A stretch of 64,000 nt of DNA from Bryobacter sp964387685 (lineage in GTDB: Bacteria > Acidobacteriota > Terriglobia > Bryobacterales > Bryobacteraceae), in NCBI GenBank assembly GCA_964387685.1, contig CAYLXK010000020.1:44533-108532 (forward strand), given 5' to 3'. Below, one piece after another: positions 1 through 8,618 of this stretch. The notes beneath the pieces are model-generated. The model was given only the letters and a program-made list of their open reading frames with translations. It did not search any database and was not told the origin of the DNA. Within the stretch, counting starts at the first letter, position 1. Each line of letters begins with the position of its first letter. The translations under genes were made by a program, and so were the position numbers.

Positions 1-3000
1 GATGTCGATGACCCGCACCTCATAGTCCGCCTCGCTGATCTCGATCGCCTTCTTGCGAACGCGGATCAGATTGCGGTCGTTATCGATTTTCAGCCCTCGC
101 AAAAGGGGTTGGGAAACGCTGAGGTTCAAGCTGGATTGCAGGTAAGGATTGAGCCCCAGGAAGGGATTGGTCGTGCTGGCGCGGGCATTATTGAAGGTGG
201 CCTCATACTTGGTGCCATACCAGGGAAGTCCTTGGCGGAAGCTGAAGTTATTCAAGAAATTACGATCCACCAATCGACCGTCGGGCGCCTGGAGCACGCT
301 AGAGGTGGGTGTTACGTTGTAGGCCAGCGAGGGCCGGTAACCGAGCACGGGATCCCAGACTCCCAGCGTCTGCCGATATTGGCTACGGGAGATGACCGTA
401 TTCGTGCGCTCGATTTGGATATCGAGGTTATTGGCGATGGCCAATTCCAAAGCGTCCTTCAGCATTAGCTTGCGCTGGCTTGCGCCCACGCCAACCCGGT
501 CGGGGTTTTGCGCCGCCGAGAGCTGTTGCCCGGTAAGAAAGGCCAGCAGCGCCAGCACGCCGAGCAAACCGGCGACCGCCTCCTTCCAGCGGAAGCGGCG
601 GAACAAACCATTCATTTTCGAGAAGAGAGGCCAGTTGGCCAGATCGTCGAAAAGCGAATACGCGACCGGCGTCACGACCAAGCTCAGGACCAGACAAAGG
701 GTCTGGCCGCCGATGACGACGATGGCGACCGTTCGGCGCGAGCCAGACCCAGGCCCGCCGCCTAGGGCCAACGGGATCATGCCCGCGACCAATGCAGCGG
801 TAGTCATCAGAATGGGCCGTAGGCGGTCTTCGCAACCCTTCATCACGGCCTCCAGGCGCGGCTGTCCCTCTTCGCGCAGCCGCTTAATATGGTCGATCTG
901 CAGAATGGAGTTTTTCTTAACAATGCCGAAGAGCACCAGGATGCCGACCGACGTATAGATAATGCTGTAGTTTTCATTGGTGATGTACAGGCTGATAAGC
1001 GCGAAGGGAACGCTCAAAGGCAGGCTTAGCAAAATCGTGATCGGGTCGACAAAGCTCTCGAATTGCGCCGCGAGAATCATGTACATGAACGCGAAGCACA
1101 AAATGAAAGCGGCCACAAACGCTACGCCGGCCTTGGCGAATTCTTTGGAGCGGCCAATAGTGCCGGCCTTGTACTGCGGCGGCATGTTGAGGTCGTCGAC
1201 AATTTGCGCCGCGGCCTTCAAAAGCGTTTCAAGGTCGCCCCCCTGCGCGATGGAGGCCGTAATCATGATCTGGCGCTGGCGGTTGAAGCGCTCAATTTGC
1301 GCGGGACCTGTGGCTTCCACCAGCGCCGCCACGTTGGAAACAGGCACGTTGCCCAGGCTGCTGGACGGCACAAAGAGGCGATTCAACGCGCTGGCGGAGT
1401 TTCGGAAATTCTTGTCCACGCGCAGCATGACGTCATAGCGGTCGTCGCCTTCGCGGTAAGTCGTGGCTTGCTCGTCGCCTCCGACCAGGGTACGCAGAGC
1501 GGTGGCGATGGAGTTTACATTCACGTTCAGGTCCGCCGCTTTGTCGCGGTTGATCGCCACACGAAGTTCAGGCTTGCCGGGCTCATAGGAAGTGTCGACG
1601 TCTACTGCGCCCGGCACCTCTCTGAGCTTCTTGATAATCACGCTGGAGTATCGTTCCAGTTGGGCAAGGTCGGGACCTTGGACGTAGTACATAAAGTCCT
1701 TGTCCGAGGACCCACCCTGGATCAACGCGGGAAGTTGAACGCCGATAGTGAGGTCGCGGAATTTGCGCAGCTTTTCGCGGCTGAGTTCCATGATTTGCTG
1801 TTGGGAGAGTTGGCGTTCTTTGGCGTCGACCAATTGAACGAGAATGCTGCCGCGGTCGACGCGCTTCTGCACGTCCGCCCCAACGGTGGTGAGCAGGTAG
1901 GCGAGGCCGGGAGTATCCTTCAACGCCGCCTCCACTTGATCCATCGCGGCGCGTGTCCCGGATAGCGAGGCGCCGGGAGGGGTGCGGACAGTAACTTCAA
2001 AGTAGCCCTGGTCATCGACCGGCAGAAAGTCCTTGCCGATTCGTTGGAAGAGGGGCCCGGTCGAGAAGGTAACCAAAACCGCAACGATGACGATCACCCA
2101 GCGGTTTCGCATGGACCAGCCAAGCAAGGCCATGTACGGGCGGGAGGTAAGGCGGAAGAGCCAGTCTTCCTTGGTGCCTCCGTGTTCGCCGGCGGGCTTG
2201 GCCTTGAGAAACTTCGCCGAGAGTGCGGGCGTAAGGGTGAAGCTAACCAGCAAGCTAACCAAGATGGCGAAGGCGGCCGTGAAGCCGAAGCTAGACATAA
2301 AGCGCCCCACGATACCGGTCATCAGTGCGACCGGCATGAATACGACCGCAAGGCTAAGGGTGGTGGCCAAAACCGCCAAGCCGATCTCCCGCGTGCCTTC
2401 AATCGCGGCCTGTTCCGGCGACATGCCTTTCTCTTCCTGGAAGCGGAAGATGTTTTCCAGCACCACGATGGCGTCGTCGATGACAATACCCACCATCAGC
2501 ACCAAGGCGAGCATCGTGATCTGGTTGAGCGTGAAGCCCATGATGGCCATCAGGGTGTAGGTGGAAATGATGGAAGTGGGGATAGCGACGGCGGCGATCA
2601 ACGTGGCGCGCCAACTCCGCATAAAGAGCAGCACGATAATGGCGGCAAAGATGCCGCCTTCCACCAAGTGCGCCTGGACGGCTTCAAAGGCGCCCCGGAT
2701 GAACTCGCTTTGGTCGCGAGAGTACTGGATCTTCAGGTCGGCCGGGATGAGCTTGTTGGCCTGCAATTCCTGGATCCGGTCTTTCACTACCTGGATGACG
2801 TCGAGAGAATTGGTGCCCGCCTGCTTGCGCACCTCCAGCACTACAGCGTCCACGCCGTTGATGCGCGCAAAGCTCCGCGGCTCCTGCACGCCGTCTTCAA
2901 CGACGCCAATATCGCGAATCCGGATCGGCGCGCCGTTCGAGGTACCGATAACAATCTCTTGGAAATCGCGAGGCTTGAGAATACGGCCCAGCGTCCGCAA

Positions 3001-3681
3001 GCTGATTTCGCGGCTGCCCTGATCCACACGTCCGCCGGGAATTTCCACGTTTTGCGCGGCTAGCGCGGCCCGCACCTGGTCGACATTGAGGTTGTAGCTG
3101 TAGAGTTTTTCGCCGTCCAGAATCACCTGGATCTGCCGCGAGCGGTCGCCGACAAAACGAACCTCACCAACGCCGCTTAGGCTCTCAATGTTTTTCTTGA
3201 TCAGGTCTTCCGTCAGTTTTGTATTCTCGCGAATGTCGCGAGGGCTGGAAACGACCACGTTTAACACTGGCGAGGCGTCGGTGGCGATCTTCTGAATCAC
3301 CGGCTGCTTGGCATCCTTGGGTAGTTGATTCAGGACCTGGTTGACCTTGTCGCGCACTTCCTGTGCAGCCACGTCCACGTCTTTTTCGAGGACAAATTGG
3401 ACGGTCACCAGCGAGTTGCCTTCACTCGAAATACTGCGCAGTTCGTCGATGCCCGAGATCGTGTTGACGGCTTCTTCGATGCGCTTGGAGACTTGGCTCT
3501 CCACTTCTTCGGGTGAGGCACCCGGCAGCGCCGTCGTGATGTTGACAAAGGGGAATTCGACTTTCGGGAAAAAGTCGACCCCGAGAGTCCGGTAGGAGGC
3601 CAAGCCGAGGACCACCAGCGTCATGATGAGCATGGTGGCGAAGACAGGCCTTTTGATACAAACTTCAGCTAGTTTTTGCAT
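1..3681 (-). CDS. RND (HAE1/AcrB-type) efflux permease fused in frame to a TolC-type outer-membrane factor; 3' end beyond window
   Basis: Inner-membrane proton-driven drug/solute exporter. Residues 1-1022 form a complete permease: an N-terminal IKRPVFA-type start, a transmembrane motif GIVIDDAIV with the paired proton-relay aspartates D402/D403, and KKNSIL with the relay lysine K923. I read every codon from 3681 down to 1 and found no stop. Directly after the normal permease end (YSLFDDLANW) the frame continues with M1023, a basic-then-hydrophobic stretch like a signal peptide or an extra membrane helix, and then a TolC-family OEP domain (LKDALELAIANN near 1050, SQPLLRG near 1190). The window ends about 205 residues into it. 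It lies 24 bases after the adaptor gene, as third gene of the tetR operon. The fusion could in principle be a lost stop codon, but the added helix would put the TolC part on the periplasmic side, as a working fusion needs. Permease assignment is very secure, and the fusion is seen directly. Confidence 0.93.
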   Translation of the reverse strand, partial: MQKLAEVCIKRPVFATMLIMTLVVLGLASYRTLGVDFFPKVEFPFVNITTALPGASPEEVESQVSKRIEEAVNTISGIDELRSISSEGNSLVTVQFVLEKDVDVAAQEVRDKVNQVLNQLPKDAKQPVIQKIATDASPVLNVVVSSPRDIRENTKLTEDLIKKNIESLSGVGEVRFVGDRSRQIQVILDGEKLYSYNLNVDQVRAALAAQNVEIPGGRVDQGSREISLRTLGRILKPRDFQEIVIGTSNGAPIRIRDIGVVEDGVQEPRSFARINGVDAVVLEVRKQAGTNSLDVIQVVKDRIQELQANKLIPADLKIQYSRDQSEFIRGAFEAVQAHLVEGGIFAAIIVLLFMRSWRATLIAAVAIPTSIISTYTLMAIMGFTLNQITMLALVLMVGIVIDDAIVVLENIFRFQEEKGMSPEQAAIEGTREIGLAVLATTLSLAVVFMPVALMTGIVGRFMSSFGFTAAFAILVSLLVSFTLTPALSAKFLKAKPAGEHGGTKEDWLFRLTSRPYMALLGWSMRNRWVIVIVAVLVTFSTGPLFQRIGKDFLPVDDQGYFEVTVRTPPGASLSGTRAAMDQVEAALKDTPGLAYLLTTVGADVQKRVDRGSILVQLVDAKERQLSQQQIMELSREKLRKFRDLTIGVQLPALIQGGSSDKDFMYYVQGPDLAQLERYSSVIIKKLREVPGAVDVDTSYEPGKPELRVAINRDKAADLNVNVNSIATALRTLVGGDEQATTYREGDDRYDVMLRVDKNFRNSASALNRLFVPSSSLGNVPVSNVAALVEATGPAQIERFNRQRQIMITASIAQGGDLETLLKAAAQIVDDLNMPPQYKAGTIGRSKEFAKAGVAFVAAFILCFAFMYMILAAQFESFVDPITILLSLPLSVPFALISLYITNENYSIIYTSVGILVLFGIVKKNSILQIDHIKRLREEGQPRLEAVMKGCEDRLRPILMTTAALVAGMIPLALGGGPGSGSRRTVAIVVIGGQTLCLVLSLVVTPVAYSLFDDLANWPLFSKMNGLFRRFRWKEAVAGLLGVLALLAFLTGQQLSAAQNPDRVGVGASQRKLMLKDALELAIANNLDIQIERTNTVISRSQYRQTLGVWDPVLGYRPSLAYNVTPTSSVLQAPDGRLVDRNFLNNFSFRQGLPWYGTKYEATFNNARASTTNPFLGLNPYLQSSLNLSVSQPLLRGLKIDNDRNLIRVRKKAIEISEADYEVRVIDI

Positions 3682-3705
3682 AGGGGCACGGTCCTTCGAT
3701 TTGGC

Positions 3706-4890
3706 TTAAAGCGTCTTGACGGCGGCGCCGTTGACTAGATTGAGAAGATTCGATACAGCCACGTTCTCCCCGGCTTGAATAGTGCCCGTGGGAACTTCCG
3801 TCCAACCTTCCAGTTCCACCGTCTGGGTCATCTTGATTTCGACTACCTTGCCATTGCGGACGACGAACACCTTATTGAGTCCCGCGACGGAATAAACTGC
3901 GCTGTTGGGAACCATCACCACGGGATCGCTCTTACGCGTCACGAGCTTGACTTGGACAAAGGTGCCGGGGCGAAGGCGCGGGTCCGAGGCGGCGACCTTG
4001 GACTCAGCCACCAGGGTGCGGTTCTTGGAATCGAAACTAGGATTTAGCTTCTGGATGGTGGCCGAAAACTCTTTGCCCGGGGCGGCATCGGTGGTGAAAG
4101 TCACCAGACTACCCGGCTTAATCTGCGAAGAGTAGTTCTCGGGAACCTCCACGCGCAGGCGAAGGGGACTGGTCTTTACCAGCGTGGCAACCGACGTGTT
4201 TTCCTTAATGAATTGGCCGGGGCTGACGAGCTTAGCGCTAATGCCGCCGTCGAAAGGCGCGCGAATAATTGTGTCTCCTAGACGTTTGGTGGCGATCTCC
4301 ACATCCGCCTTTTGGGCGCGCAGTTGCGCAATCATCATGTTTAGATCGTCGCGAGCGGCATCCAAAACGGCTTTCCTCGCATCCATGCCCTTCTCCAGTT
4401 CCGTCGCCCGCTCTTTGGCGATGTCCCCGCTCTGGACCAACTTGGCGGCCGAAGCATACTTGCTGCGGGCGTCTTCCAGTTGCGCTTCTGCTTGCCGGAT
4501 CGACGGGGTCGTCGAGGGAAACGGATCGTCGGGCGATTTCATCGTCAGACGTGCGGCCGTTGAGGCGAGTGTTGCCTTAGCGCGCTCCAATTGCCATTCA
4601 AATTCGCGCTTGTCGAGTTCCGCGATGACTTCACCTCGACGCACCGTTTGTCCAAAATCCACCCGGAGGGTAGCCACCCGGCCCGCGACCTCCGAGCTTA
4701 GATTCACCGATTCGTCGGCTTCGAGCGTGCCGGTTACGTCGATGCTCTTATCCAGCGTTCGGCCCACCGCCGCCCGGACGCGAATCGAGGGCAGATCGGG
4801 AGCCGCTTCCACTTTTTTCTCATTTTCTTTTTTCGCGCAGGATACAGACAACGCGACAAGGACCGCAGGCAAAAGGAGTTGGTATCGCAT
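3706..4890 (-). CDS. RND efflux periplasmic adaptor (membrane fusion protein), lipoprotein
   Basis: Adaptor that links the inner-membrane permease to the outer-membrane channel. The 394-residue product starts with a short basic/hydrophobic leader ending in a lipobox-like LSVSC, with C18 as the likely lipidated cysteine. A lipoyl half-motif follows, then a long alpha-helical hairpin (about residues 95-200, rich in A/E/K/R), the second lipoyl half (IRAPFDGGI) and beta-barrel and membrane-proximal domains, which is the standard HlyD/AcrA order and length. The ATG at 4890 lies 4 bases after the tetR stop and has no clear Shine-Dalgarno, so translation is probably coupled. The RND permease follows after 24 bases. 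Confidence 0.93.
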   Translation of the reverse strand: MRYQLLLPAVLVALSVSCAKKENEKKVEAAPDLPSIRVRAAVGRTLDKSIDVTGTLEADESVNLSSEVAGRVATLRVDFGQTVRRGEVIAELDKREFEWQLERAKATLASTAARLTMKSPDDPFPSTTPSIRQAEAQLEDARSKYASAAKLVQSGDIAKERATELEKGMDARKAVLDAARDDLNMMIAQLRAQKADVEIATKRLGDTIIRAPFDGGISAKLVSPGQFIKENTSVATLVKTSPLRLRVEVPENYSSQIKPGSLVTFTTDAAPGKEFSATIQKLNPSFDSKNRTLVAESKVAASDPRLRPGTFVQVKLVTRKSDPVVMVPNSAVYSVAGLNKVFVVRNGKVVEIKMTQTVELEGWTEVPTGTIQAGENVAVSNLLNLVNGAAVKTL

Positions 4891-4894
4891 AAGT

Positions 4895-5515
4895 TTATGA
4901 ATGAATGCTTTTAATCCCGTTCAAAAAAATCTTGACCGTATGGTCAATCATTACTTCCGGCTCCATGGAAAAGACCTTGCTTTTAAAGAGGATGCCGGCC
5001 ATACAAAAATGCGCGACCATGCCGCAAAAGGTTAACGCCATGGCCTGAGAATCCATCGGGACGAAGGCCCCTTCGCCAATCCGCCTCTCGATGTAGCCCA
5101 CGACCACTTCGACAAACGGACGGCCTGTCTTTTCGTTAAACTGATCCACCAATTCGTGGCCCTCCAGAGCGGAAAAGAGTTTAAGGCGCAATTCCTGAGG
5201 CCGCGTGGCATACCACTTCACCATCGCAGCGGCCAAATGACGAAAGAACTCCTCGTCGTTCGTGGTGCCTGCGATGCGCTTCAGCCCATTCAAAGCCTCG
5301 TAGTAGCCTTCGTCCATCGTGTGCTCGATGATGGCGTTGTAGAGGTCCTTCTTGCTCGGAAAGTGTTGATACAGAATGGGTTCACTCACCCCGAGGGACG
5401 CCGCCAGTTCGCGCGTGGTAACGCCTCGAAAGCCGCGCTCGGCAAAGTGTTGGATGGCGGTTTCCAGGATAGCCGAACGGCGTTCCTGGCTGGATAGACG
5501 GGTGGTGCCTGACAT
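4895..5515 (-). CDS. TetR/AcrR-family repressor of the efflux operon
   Basis: Predicted DNA-binding repressor, first gene of the efflux operon. In the 206-residue product, residues about 10-55 hold the TetR helix-turn-helix (ELAASLGVSEPILYQHFPSK), followed by an all-helical ligand-binding domain. The open frame extends upstream to 5866, but that part has no TetR character and crosses the zinc-ribbon gene, so I start at the ATG at 5515 (MSGTTRL). A long imperfect palindrome begins six bases upstream of this ATG, consistent with autorepression. No Shine-Dalgarno is visible. The inducing ligand cannot be told from sequence. Confidence 0.9.
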   Translation of the reverse strand: MSGTTRLSSQERRSAILETAIQHFAERGFRGVTTRELAASLGVSEPILYQHFPSKKDLYNAIIEHTMDEGYYEALNGLKRIAGTTNDEEFFRHLAAAMVKWYATRPQELRLKLFSALEGHELVDQFNEKTGRPFVEVVVGYIERRIGEGAFVPMDSQAMALTFCGMVAHFCMAGILFKSKVFSMEPEVMIDHTVKIFLNGIKSIHS

Positions 5516-5520
5516 GAAGC

Positions 5521-5547
5521 TAGCGGTTGCTAAGTTAGCAGACGCTA
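5521..5547. promoter_or_regulatory. 27-base palindromic operator for the TetR repressor
   Basis: The left arm TAGCGGTTGCTAA and right arm TTAGCAGACGCTA are reverse complements at 11 of 13 positions around a central G at 5534. The core GCTAA-G-TTAGC is a perfect palindrome. The site abuts the tetR start codon, where a bound repressor would block the operon. Assignment to this TetR is an inference from position and symmetry. Confidence 0.7.
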
Positions 5548-5576
5548 ATAGCGCGGAAAAAGATCCAGGAAATTGG

Positions 5577-5846
5577 TCAGGAATTCGTGCCGGTACGAAA
5601 TCGATAGGGACATTCCGGACTTGGGCACACCGCCCAGCGGATTTTGCGGACCATCTTTTCCAGCAAATATGGGCTGGAACACAGCGGACAGCGCTGGTCG
5701 AGCGGTTGCGCGGGAGCAGTGAAGCGGCAATGTGGATACCTCGAACAGCCGAAAAACAACTTGTTCCGGGCGCCGACGCGAGACCGCAGTTCTCCTCTGG
5801 AGCAGAGCGGGCAATCGCGGAGCGGTCCAGGACTGAGAAATTCCAT
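5577..5846 (-). CDS. stand-alone topoisomerase-type zinc-ribbon protein
   Basis: A small 89-residue protein made of two C4 zinc ribbons of the kind found at the C-terminus of bacterial topoisomerase I. The first is CPLC, 18 residues, then C-x5-C inside FFGCSRYPHCRF; the second is CPLC, 17 residues, then C-x4-C (CPSPEC). It is divergent from topA, 111 bases away. The encoded TopA has no such ribbons itself, so this could be a detached DNA-binding module of TopA. I chose ATG 5846 because residues before it (from 5912) carry no family character. The family match is good; the link to TopA is an inference. Confidence 0.72.
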   Translation of the reverse strand: MEFLSPGPLRDCPLCSRGELRSRVGARNKLFFGCSRYPHCRFTAPAQPLDQRCPLCSSPYLLEKMVRKIRWAVCPSPECPYRFRTGTNS

Positions 5847-5957
5847 GGTGAGATTCCGTTGTACACTCTTTTCTAGCCGGAGTACCAAACGTGGGTGCGC
5901 ACGAAGTTCCACTCTGGCAAATCCCGAAAGGCATTATTTTCGAGAACGGTCCGATCC

Positions 5958-8618
5958 ATGGCAGGTAAATCTCTGGTCATCGTCGAGTCTCCGACGAAGG
6001 CGAAAACAATCACGAAGTTCCTCGGAAAGGATTATGTGGTCCGCGCCTCGATGGGCCACATCCGCGACTTGCCAGAGAGCGCCTCCGACATTCCGGCCAA
6101 ACACAAGAAAGAGCCTTGGGCTCGTTTGGGCGTAAATGTCCTTGAAAATTTCGAACCGATCTACGTCGTCCCAAAAAACAAAAAAGAACAGGTCAAGGAG
6201 CTGCAAGACCTCCTGAAAGGTTCCGACGAACTCTTTCTGGCCACCGACGAAGACCGGGAAGGGGAGTCCATCAGTTGGCACCTGCGGGAAGTCTTGAAGC
6301 CCAAGGTTCCGACGCGCCGGCTGGTTTTTCACGAGATTACGAAAGACGCCATCCTGCATTCGCTGGAGAGCGCTCGCGATATCGACGAAGATTTGGTACG
6401 TGCCCAGGAAACGCGTCGCATCATCGACCGGCTCTTCGGTTATGAAGTGAGCCCGCTCCTCTGGAAGAAAATGGTGCCCGGCCTCAGTGCGGGACGCGTC
6501 CAGAGCGTGGCCGTCCGGCTCTTGGTGGAGCGCGAACGGGCTCGCGTCCGATTCCGGAGCGCCGCGTTCTGGACGGTCAAAGCAAAATTCGAAAAGGCTG
6601 GCGCGCCTCCGGCGTTTGAGTCCGACCTGCTGCAGGTGGGCGGCAAGCGCGTGGCCACCAGCAAAGATTTCAACCCGGACACTGGCAAGCTGGACGAAAA
6701 CGCAAATCTGCTCCTGCTCGATAAAGAAGGCGCGGACCGTGTGGTCGCGCTGCTCCAGGCGGGTCCCATTCTCGTCAAGAGCGTCGAAGAGAAGCCCTTT
6801 ACCCAACGTCCCGCCGCGCCCTTCGTCACCAGTTCGCTGCAGATGGAAGGCAATTCCAAGCTCCGCTATAGTGCCAAACGTACGATGCAGGTTGCGCAGC
6901 AACTTTACGAAAACGGCTTCATTACCTACATGCGTACCGACTCGACGTCGCTTTCCGAAGAAGCCGTCAGGGCCGCCCGCTCGCTTATCGAGCGAGAGTA
7001 CGGCAAAGATTTCCTTTCCCCCGGCGTGCGCCGATACGAGACCAAGGTAAAAAATGCCCAGGAAGCGCATGAAGCGATCCGCCCTTCCGGAGAGGCCTTT
7101 ACGCCGCCCGAGGAAGTGCGCGCCGCGCTCGGCGACGAAGCGGGCCGACTCTACGACTTAATTTACAAACGCACCGTGGCCTGCCAAATGGCGGACGCCA
7201 AAGGGACGAACACAACGGTACTGGCCGAGGTGGGAGATGCTGTTTTCCGGGCCAGCGGCAAGACGATTGAGTTCGCGGGCTTCCTCAAGGCCTACGAGGA
7301 ATCCTCCGACGACGACGCTTCCGAACAGGAAGCGGTTCTGCCCTCGCTGACAAGCGGCGACCCCTTGCGCTGCCTCAAGGCGGATCCACAGGATAAGGCC
7401 ACCCAGCCGCCCAACCGCTTCACGGAAGGCTCCCTAATCAAGGAACTCGAACGTTTGGGCATTGGCCGGCCCAGCACCTGGGCCTCCATCGTCGAACTGG
7501 TTTTGAACCGCTCCTATGCCTTCAAGCGCGGCACCGCTTTGGTGCCAACCTTCACGGCCATGGGCGTCGTCGGGTTGCTCGAACAGCATTTCCCCAATGT
7601 TGTGGACTATAAATACACAGCAAGGCTCGAAGACGATTTGGACGCCATCTCGCGCGGCGAAGAAGCCAGCATCGCCTATCTCAAAGCTTTTTATTTCGGT
7701 GCGGATCTACCAGGGCTTAAAGACTTGATTGCGCTGGGAGAAAAAGAAATCGACCCGCGCATTATCAATGGACTTCCGCTGGGCGAGTGGGAAGGCAAGA
7801 AGGTTGAGGTCCGGGTTGGGCGCTATGGTCCTTTTTTGAGCGACGGCGAGCGCAGGGCCAGCGTGCCCGACGAGATGCCTCCCGACGAATTAACGCTCCC
7901 CAAAGCCCTGGAAATGCTCGAGAATGCGAGCAAAGAGCCGGAAAGTCTCGGACTTCATCCTGAAACCGGAGAACCGGTTTACCTCAAGGTCGGCCGCTAC
8001 GGTCCTTACGTCCAGTTGGGCGACGCGCGCGAAGGGTCCAAACCCAAAATGGCCTCACTGGTCCAGGGCACCGATATGAAGGACGTCGATCTCGTCCATG
8101 CCGCGAAACTCCTCAGTCTGCCTCGGAACCTAGGGGTCAATCCCGACACTGGTGAGGCGGTGGTGGCCGCCAACGGGCGTTTCGGACCCTATGTTCAATC
8201 GGCTGGGGAAACGCGTAGCCTGCCGGCGGATCTCTCCCCGATCTCAGTCAGCCTAGAACAGGCCGTCGAACTTCTGCGCCAACCGAAGGCACGAGGGCGC
8301 GGCGGCCCTGCCCGCCAGCAAACCGCTCTCAAAGAGTTCGCCGCCCACGCGGCAACCGGCAAAGTGGCCAAACTCCTCAGCGGGCGCTATGGCCCTTACG
8401 TCACGGACGGAGAGGTGAACGCGACCGTTCCCCGCGGCCAGGACCCCATGCAACTAACCGACGAACAGGTCTACCAGTTGCTCGCCGACCGTGCCCAGCA
8501 AATCATCGATCAAGGTGGGCCCAAGCCCAAGAAGGCTCGTGGCGCCAAGCGCGCTCCCGCCAAAAAAGCGGGCGCCAAGAAGGCGCCGAAAGCTGAACTA
8601 GCCGTTCCAAGTGCGTAA
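5958..8618 (+). CDS. topA: DNA topoisomerase I
   Basis: Type IA topoisomerase that relaxes negative supercoils through a transient 5'-phosphotyrosine link. The 886-residue product has a Toprim domain (SLVIVESPTKAKTI near residue 5, ATDEDREGESISWHL near 95), the cap/gate region (SAGRVQSVAVRLL) and catalytic Y324 in FITYMRTDST. The C-terminal third holds four repeats built on GRYGPYV/GRFGPYV and then a Lys/Ala-rich tail (KKARGAKRAPAKK) suited to non-specific DNA contact. There are no C4 zinc fingers. An upstream in-frame ATG exists at 5895, but conserved sequence begins at MAGKSL (5958). Its 3' end overlaps the convergent dprA by 21 bases. Confidence 0.97.
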   Translation: MAGKSLVIVESPTKAKTITKFLGKDYVVRASMGHIRDLPESASDIPAKHKKEPWARLGVNVLENFEPIYVVPKNKKEQVKELQDLLKGSDELFLATDEDREGESISWHLREVLKPKVPTRRLVFHEITKDAILHSLESARDIDEDLVRAQETRRIIDRLFGYEVSPLLWKKMVPGLSAGRVQSVAVRLLVERERARVRFRSAAFWTVKAKFEKAGAPPAFESDLLQVGGKRVATSKDFNPDTGKLDENANLLLLDKEGADRVVALLQAGPILVKSVEEKPFTQRPAAPFVTSSLQMEGNSKLRYSAKRTMQVAQQLYENGFITYMRTDSTSLSEEAVRAARSLIEREYGKDFLSPGVRRYETKVKNAQEAHEAIRPSGEAFTPPEEVRAALGDEAGRLYDLIYKRTVACQMADAKGTNTTVLAEVGDAVFRASGKTIEFAGFLKAYEESSDDDASEQEAVLPSLTSGDPLRCLKADPQDKATQPPNRFTEGSLIKELERLGIGRPSTWASIVELVLNRSYAFKRGTALVPTFTAMGVVGLLEQHFPNVVDYKYTARLEDDLDAISRGEEASIAYLKAFYFGADLPGLKDLIALGEKEIDPRIINGLPLGEWEGKKVEVRVGRYGPFLSDGERRASVPDEMPPDELTLPKALEMLENASKEPESLGLHPETGEPVYLKVGRYGPYVQLGDAREGSKPKMASLVQGTDMKDVDLVHAAKLLSLPRNLGVNPDTGEAVVAANGRFGPYVQSAGETRSLPADLSPISVSLEQAVELLRQPKARGRGGPARQQTALKEFAAHAATGKVAKLLSGRYGPYVTDGEVNATVPRGQDPMQLTDEQVYQLLADRAQQIIDQGGPKPKKARGAKRAPAKKAGAKKAPKAELAVPSA

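Noticed and set aside
4895..5866. 323-residue version of the TetR regulator
   Set aside because: The upstream 117 residues overlap the zinc-ribbon gene and the operator; TetR homology starts at the ATG at 5515.
5934..7070. Long open frame antisense to topA
   Set aside because: The sense frame is unmistakable TopA; the antisense protein has no family character and is explained by GC-rich codon bias.
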